Source: Zanthoxylum bungeanum (Eukaryota; Streptophyta; Magnoliopsida; Sapindales; Rutaceae). Taken from it: a stretch of 64,000 bases of DNA. Under the pieces are notes generated by a model that searched no databases, was not told the DNA's origin, and worked only from the letters and a program-made list of their open reading frames with translations. Both the position numbers and the translations under genes were made by a program. Positions within the stretch are counted from its first letter, which is position 1. The number at the start of each line of letters is the position of its first letter. This document shows positions 61,342 through 64,000 of the stretch, one piece after another. The stretch is from NCBI GenBank assembly GCA_019454045.1, contig SKCR01029093.1:1-64000 (forward strand), read 5' to 3'.

Positions 61342-62061
61342 AATTAGCGAACCTAAGCCCAAGATTGTTTGCGAGCGCATTCGCATTTCGAATTCGAGTG
61401 CGGCACGCAAGTCAAATCAAGCGTCAAATCGCTAGTCGCATCAAGGGTCAAATCGTTAGTCACTTTGAGTGATGTGGCAACTTGTCACTTGATTGACATG
61501 AGTGATGTGAATAGTTGATGGAAGTGGTTGGAATTAATTGCCTTGAATTTTTTGTATTTGAAAAATCAATTATTTGATTTTTGGTAATGAAAAATTGTGT
61601 ATTAGATACACAAAATCAAATACAAAATTAATATCCATCATTCTCTCTCTTTGTACACAAATTGGAGCCATTTTCCTCTCTCTTCTTCACGCCCATTTGG
61701 GCTGTCTTTATTCTGGTTTTTCTGGGAAATGCCGAGAGCAATTGGAAGCAAAGTGTGATGATTTTGCGGTAAAATCATCAAGAGCTAGCACTCTGAATGA
61801 CATGCGAAGGTGATAGGGAAGTCCAACCATGATCTTGGAATCACAACGACGAACTTGGAGCTTGACGAAGATGATCCAAGGCCGAATCTTGGAGAGGACT
61901 GCAGCTCACTGCCGTGAGCAGTAAGGAGGCAGAAAACAATTTTTTGTTCATCGCCGCATCACTCAATCGATCGATGTGAGTATTCCGCAACTCCCTCGTA
62001 TGTATTCACATGTGTTTCTTGCTTTTGATTCGATCCTCGGGGCCGTAGAAAATCCAACAAT

Positions 62062-62073
62062 TTGTATCAGAGC
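62062..62073 (+). other. Primer binding site of element J
   Basis: TTGTATCAGAGC, one change from the usual site, two bases after the LTR. Confidence 0.8.
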
Positions 62074-62937
62074 GATTGAAAAGCATGAAAACGAAATAGG
62101 GCTTAAAATTTGGGTAAAATTTTTTTTAGCATGATTTGAATGAACTGGATGTTTGAGTATGCTTTTAACATGTTTAATTGAAGTTTGATTGGATCAATTT
62201 CAAGAAATTGTGATTGGATCATTTTTTCCCCAATTGGATGGCTTGGCCGAATTGAACATAGCCCTAATTCTTGGTGATTTTTGATTTTTGATTCATTGGA
62301 TGAGTTGGAATCAATTGGGATGTTGATTTAATGTCGATTGTGGAATTAATTGGATTGAAACCGAATCGAACACAAAAATCCCTCCATTGCCGAGAGTCAT
62401 TGAGCATGAATTGGGTTTGATTTTTTATGAAATATGTTGGACATGTTTTGTTGTTGATAAGTATGATTTATTAGGCTAATTGATGTTTTAGAAATGTTAA
62501 TTGGGTAATTTATTATGTTACACACTTGATGTAATTAAATTGGGAATTTGGAATTTTTGTAATTTAATTATGTTGGGCCTATTTTGTGAAATTGGGCTTA
62601 AGTGTTGTAATTGGGCTTATTGGGCTTGGTTGTACTAAGTTGGGTTTAGGCAAAATTGGTTTGATCCAATTGGGCCCAAAACCGCATCTATAAAGCCCAA
62701 ATGCGACTAATGAAGCTTTAAAGTTTAATTGGGCTAATGGGCCTAAATTGATTTCTGGGCTTATGGGGTAACTCCCGGATTGGACTTTGATTGTTGGGTT
62801 TGACCCAAGTTGACCAAAAGTCCACGCCTCAAGAAATTAATTAAAAGCCCATTGGACTTTAATTAAATTGACGTTGGACGTTAATCGGGCTTTGAGACCC
62901 GTAACCAGTAAATTTGGAATTTAAATCGTAAAGGTTT
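62074..62937 (+). mobile_element. Leader of element J, visible part
   Basis: Non-coding leader including a TGGGCY cluster (about 62570-62890), cut by K. No gene is supported. Confidence 0.82.
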
Positions 62938-63023
62938 TGTTGATGGTGTTTTCAGGCACTATAACATTTAAGACAGCACGACGAGGACAGAAGGGTAATT
63001 CCCTGACTGGTTGAGATCATATA

Positions 63024-63144
63024 GCCGACCCGACCATAACATGTGAAGACCGACCACTTTGGTTCGGATGACCGAGCACTATAAGGTCGGCAGAAACACT
63101 CTCAGCATAAAAAGATTGTCATGACCGACCTCATGAAGACCGAC
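63024..63144 (+). promoter_or_regulatory. Five RCCGAC motifs upstream of the K TATA box
   Basis: RCCGAC cores at 63024, 63049, 63124 and 63139 on plus and 63086-63091 on minus. RCCGAC is the DRE/CRT core bound by DREB/CBF factors. All lie in U3, 210-330 bp before the TATA box, which is a normal promoter position. Confidence 0.6.
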
Positions 63145-63353
63145 CAGACGGCGAGTCGTGTTCAAGATGACGACACCCTATTCTTGCGGATAAGGTAAAA
63201 CGGATCATCCTACTCTCACAAGGAAATGAAGTCAGAATCCGAAAAGGAATAAGAAAAGAGAAGGGAGAATCAGACTAGGAATCCTTACAAGGAAAGAAAA
63301 CTAAAGATCAACTAGGATTTATTGTGCAAATATGAGTCTGATTTCTGTGTTAT

Positions 63354-63361
63354 TATAAATA
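63354..63361 (+). promoter_or_regulatory. TATA box of LTR K
   Basis: TATAAATA followed by GGAGGG, about 320 bp before the LTR end. Confidence 0.7.
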
Positions 63362-63680
63362 GGAGGGCATAGTATGTGTAAAGGGCATCAACAGAATTAG
63401 TGATCAGAATCATCAAACTCTGATTTGTGAAAACAAAGAAGAGACCCGAGAAGCATATTTGAGTAATAAAGAGTACCATCCTGTTCTTGTCCGTGGACGT
63501 AGGTAGGATCAAAAATCCACCGAACCACGTTAAATCTCCTTGTTGATTGGTGTGTTTATCTGTCTTTTGCTAAATTTACTTTTGGTCCCCCATAAACCAA
63601 ACAAATTCACTATTGAAGGAGGATTATCTCGGAGGTGATATTCCCATATTACCCTGAGACCAAAATCAGCCGTCAACAGT

Positions 63681-63698
63681 TGGCGCCGTCTGTGGGGA
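63681..63698 (+). other. Primer binding site of element K
   Basis: TGGCGCCGTCTGTGGGGA two bases after the LTR, a common primer sequence of Tat/Ogre-type plant gypsy elements, and different from the initiator-Met type of the copia elements. Confidence 0.85.
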
Positions 63699-63730
63699 AC
63701 TCAACAAAAAGCAACTCGCGTAGTGAGACA

Positions 63731-64000
63731 ATGGCGGAAGACGGAAACCACCAACCATCAGGGAGCTCGGCTGCAGATTGGATGGAGAAGATTGAGGAGA
63801 ACCTTAGGAAAGAAAGGGAGGAAAGCCAAACTCTGCTAAGAACCATAGTAGACCGGTTGGAAAGGATAGAAGGAGCACACAATGGAAAATTCGAGGCCGG
63901 AACTAGCCGACGACGGAACGACATAGCAGAAGGAAAAAGAATTGTCGATAGAAGTGAAGACGACAGACCCCGGAGGAGGGAGCCCTACAGGGCGAGATCC
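63731..64000 (+). CDS. Gypsy gag, N-terminal 90 codons (cut by window end)
   Basis: Open from the ATG at 63731 to the last base, 90 codons with no stop. This is the first ATG after the primer site. The visible part is strongly charged: a Gln/Ser-rich start, a probable coiled-coil helix rich in Glu, Lys and Arg over about residues 17-48, then an Arg/Asp-rich stretch. This fits the variable N-terminus of plant gypsy gag, ahead of the capsid domain. The identification rests mainly on position after the LTR and primer site. Confidence 0.72.
   Translation, partial: MAEDGNHQPSGSSAADWMEKIEENLRKEREESQTLLRTIVDRLERIEGAHNGKFEAGTSRRRNDIAEGKRIVDRSEDDRPRRREPYRARS

Larger units (their letters stand above)
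59992..62059 (+). mobile_element. 5' LTR of element J
   Basis: 2068-bp LTR, TGTTGGACAA to TCCAACA, plus orientation, followed by a primer site. TATA box at 60109-60116. It carries one of the clearest palindrome arrays (61051-61340). The 3' LTR is outside the window. Confidence 0.9.
62938..63678 (+). repeat. 5' LTR of element K
   Basis: 741 bp, TGTTGATGG to CCGTCAACA, with matching inverted ends TGTTGA/TCAACA. TATA box at 63354-63361; AATAAA at 63465-63470 is a possible poly(A) signal. The start is set by the break in J homology, the end by the primer site. Confidence 0.82.
62938..64000 (+). mobile_element. Element K: Ty3/gypsy element, 5' end
   Basis: LTR 62938-63678, primer site 63681-63698, and gag from 63731 to the window end. 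The primer sequence and layout are those of plant Tat/Ogre-type gypsy elements. It lies in the leader of J, the deepest level of the nest. No damage is visible in the part present. Confidence 0.85.

Overview
The window is plant nuclear repeat DNA: a nest of LTR retrotransposons with no host gene that I can support. Ty1/copia polyproteins, initiator-Met-tRNA-type primer sites, TG...CA ends, 5-bp target duplications and Athila-like and Tat/Ogre-like Ty3/gypsy pieces point to an angiosperm, probably a eudicot. Nothing names the species. The DNA is AT-rich and almost wholly non-coding at present.

The host of the nest is one plus-strand copia element, H (from 23992 to beyond 47669), which belongs to a family of its own. 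Its 5' LTR is split by element D (minus; right end 23991, left end outside the window) and by an Athila-like gypsy derivative M (24218-29329). Its leader carries solo LTR N (31259-33206), its pre-integrase region carries solo LTR O (35175-36616), its reverse transcriptase carries element G (minus; 38292-46277), and its 3' LTR carries element I (plus; from 47670). D is in turn interrupted by C (minus; right end 7887), solo LTR E (8255-10283) and the complete element F (plus; 13104-23213). C is cut by a plus-strand LTR, A (1-761). I is interrupted by the complete element B (minus; 49171-59164) and by J (plus; from 59992). J is interrupted by K (62938 to the window end), a gypsy element whose gag starts at 63731. 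Target duplications can be read on both sides of B, E, F, G, M, N and O, and most joins restore continuous sequence when the insert is removed.

A, B, C, D, E, F, G, I, J and N belong to one copia superfamily with LTRs of about 2 kb that start TGTTGG or TGTTAG and end CCAACA. F and G keep recognisable gag, protease, integrase, reverse transcriptase and RNase H, all broken. B and C keep matching LTRs and clear primer sites, but their pol is decayed in the same way in both, so they look like non-autonomous elements that moved with enzymes supplied by relatives. H has all domains in pieces. M keeps only a 213-codon fused fragment. K is cut by the window end.

The most unusual signal is structural. 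Every LTR of the main family carries a run of about ten consecutive short inverted repeats, with arms of 5-12 bp and usually a 3-base spacer (TGG, TAG and similar). The leader just before gag carries three to five more of the same design. Arm sequences differ between copies in a compensated way, and one compensated double change separates the two LTRs of the single element F. The leaders also carry a dense TGGGCY cluster and a thrice-repeated 18-mer. The LTRs of C and B carry TGACG motifs exactly 12 bp apart, and K's LTR carries five RCCGAC motifs in 121 bp.
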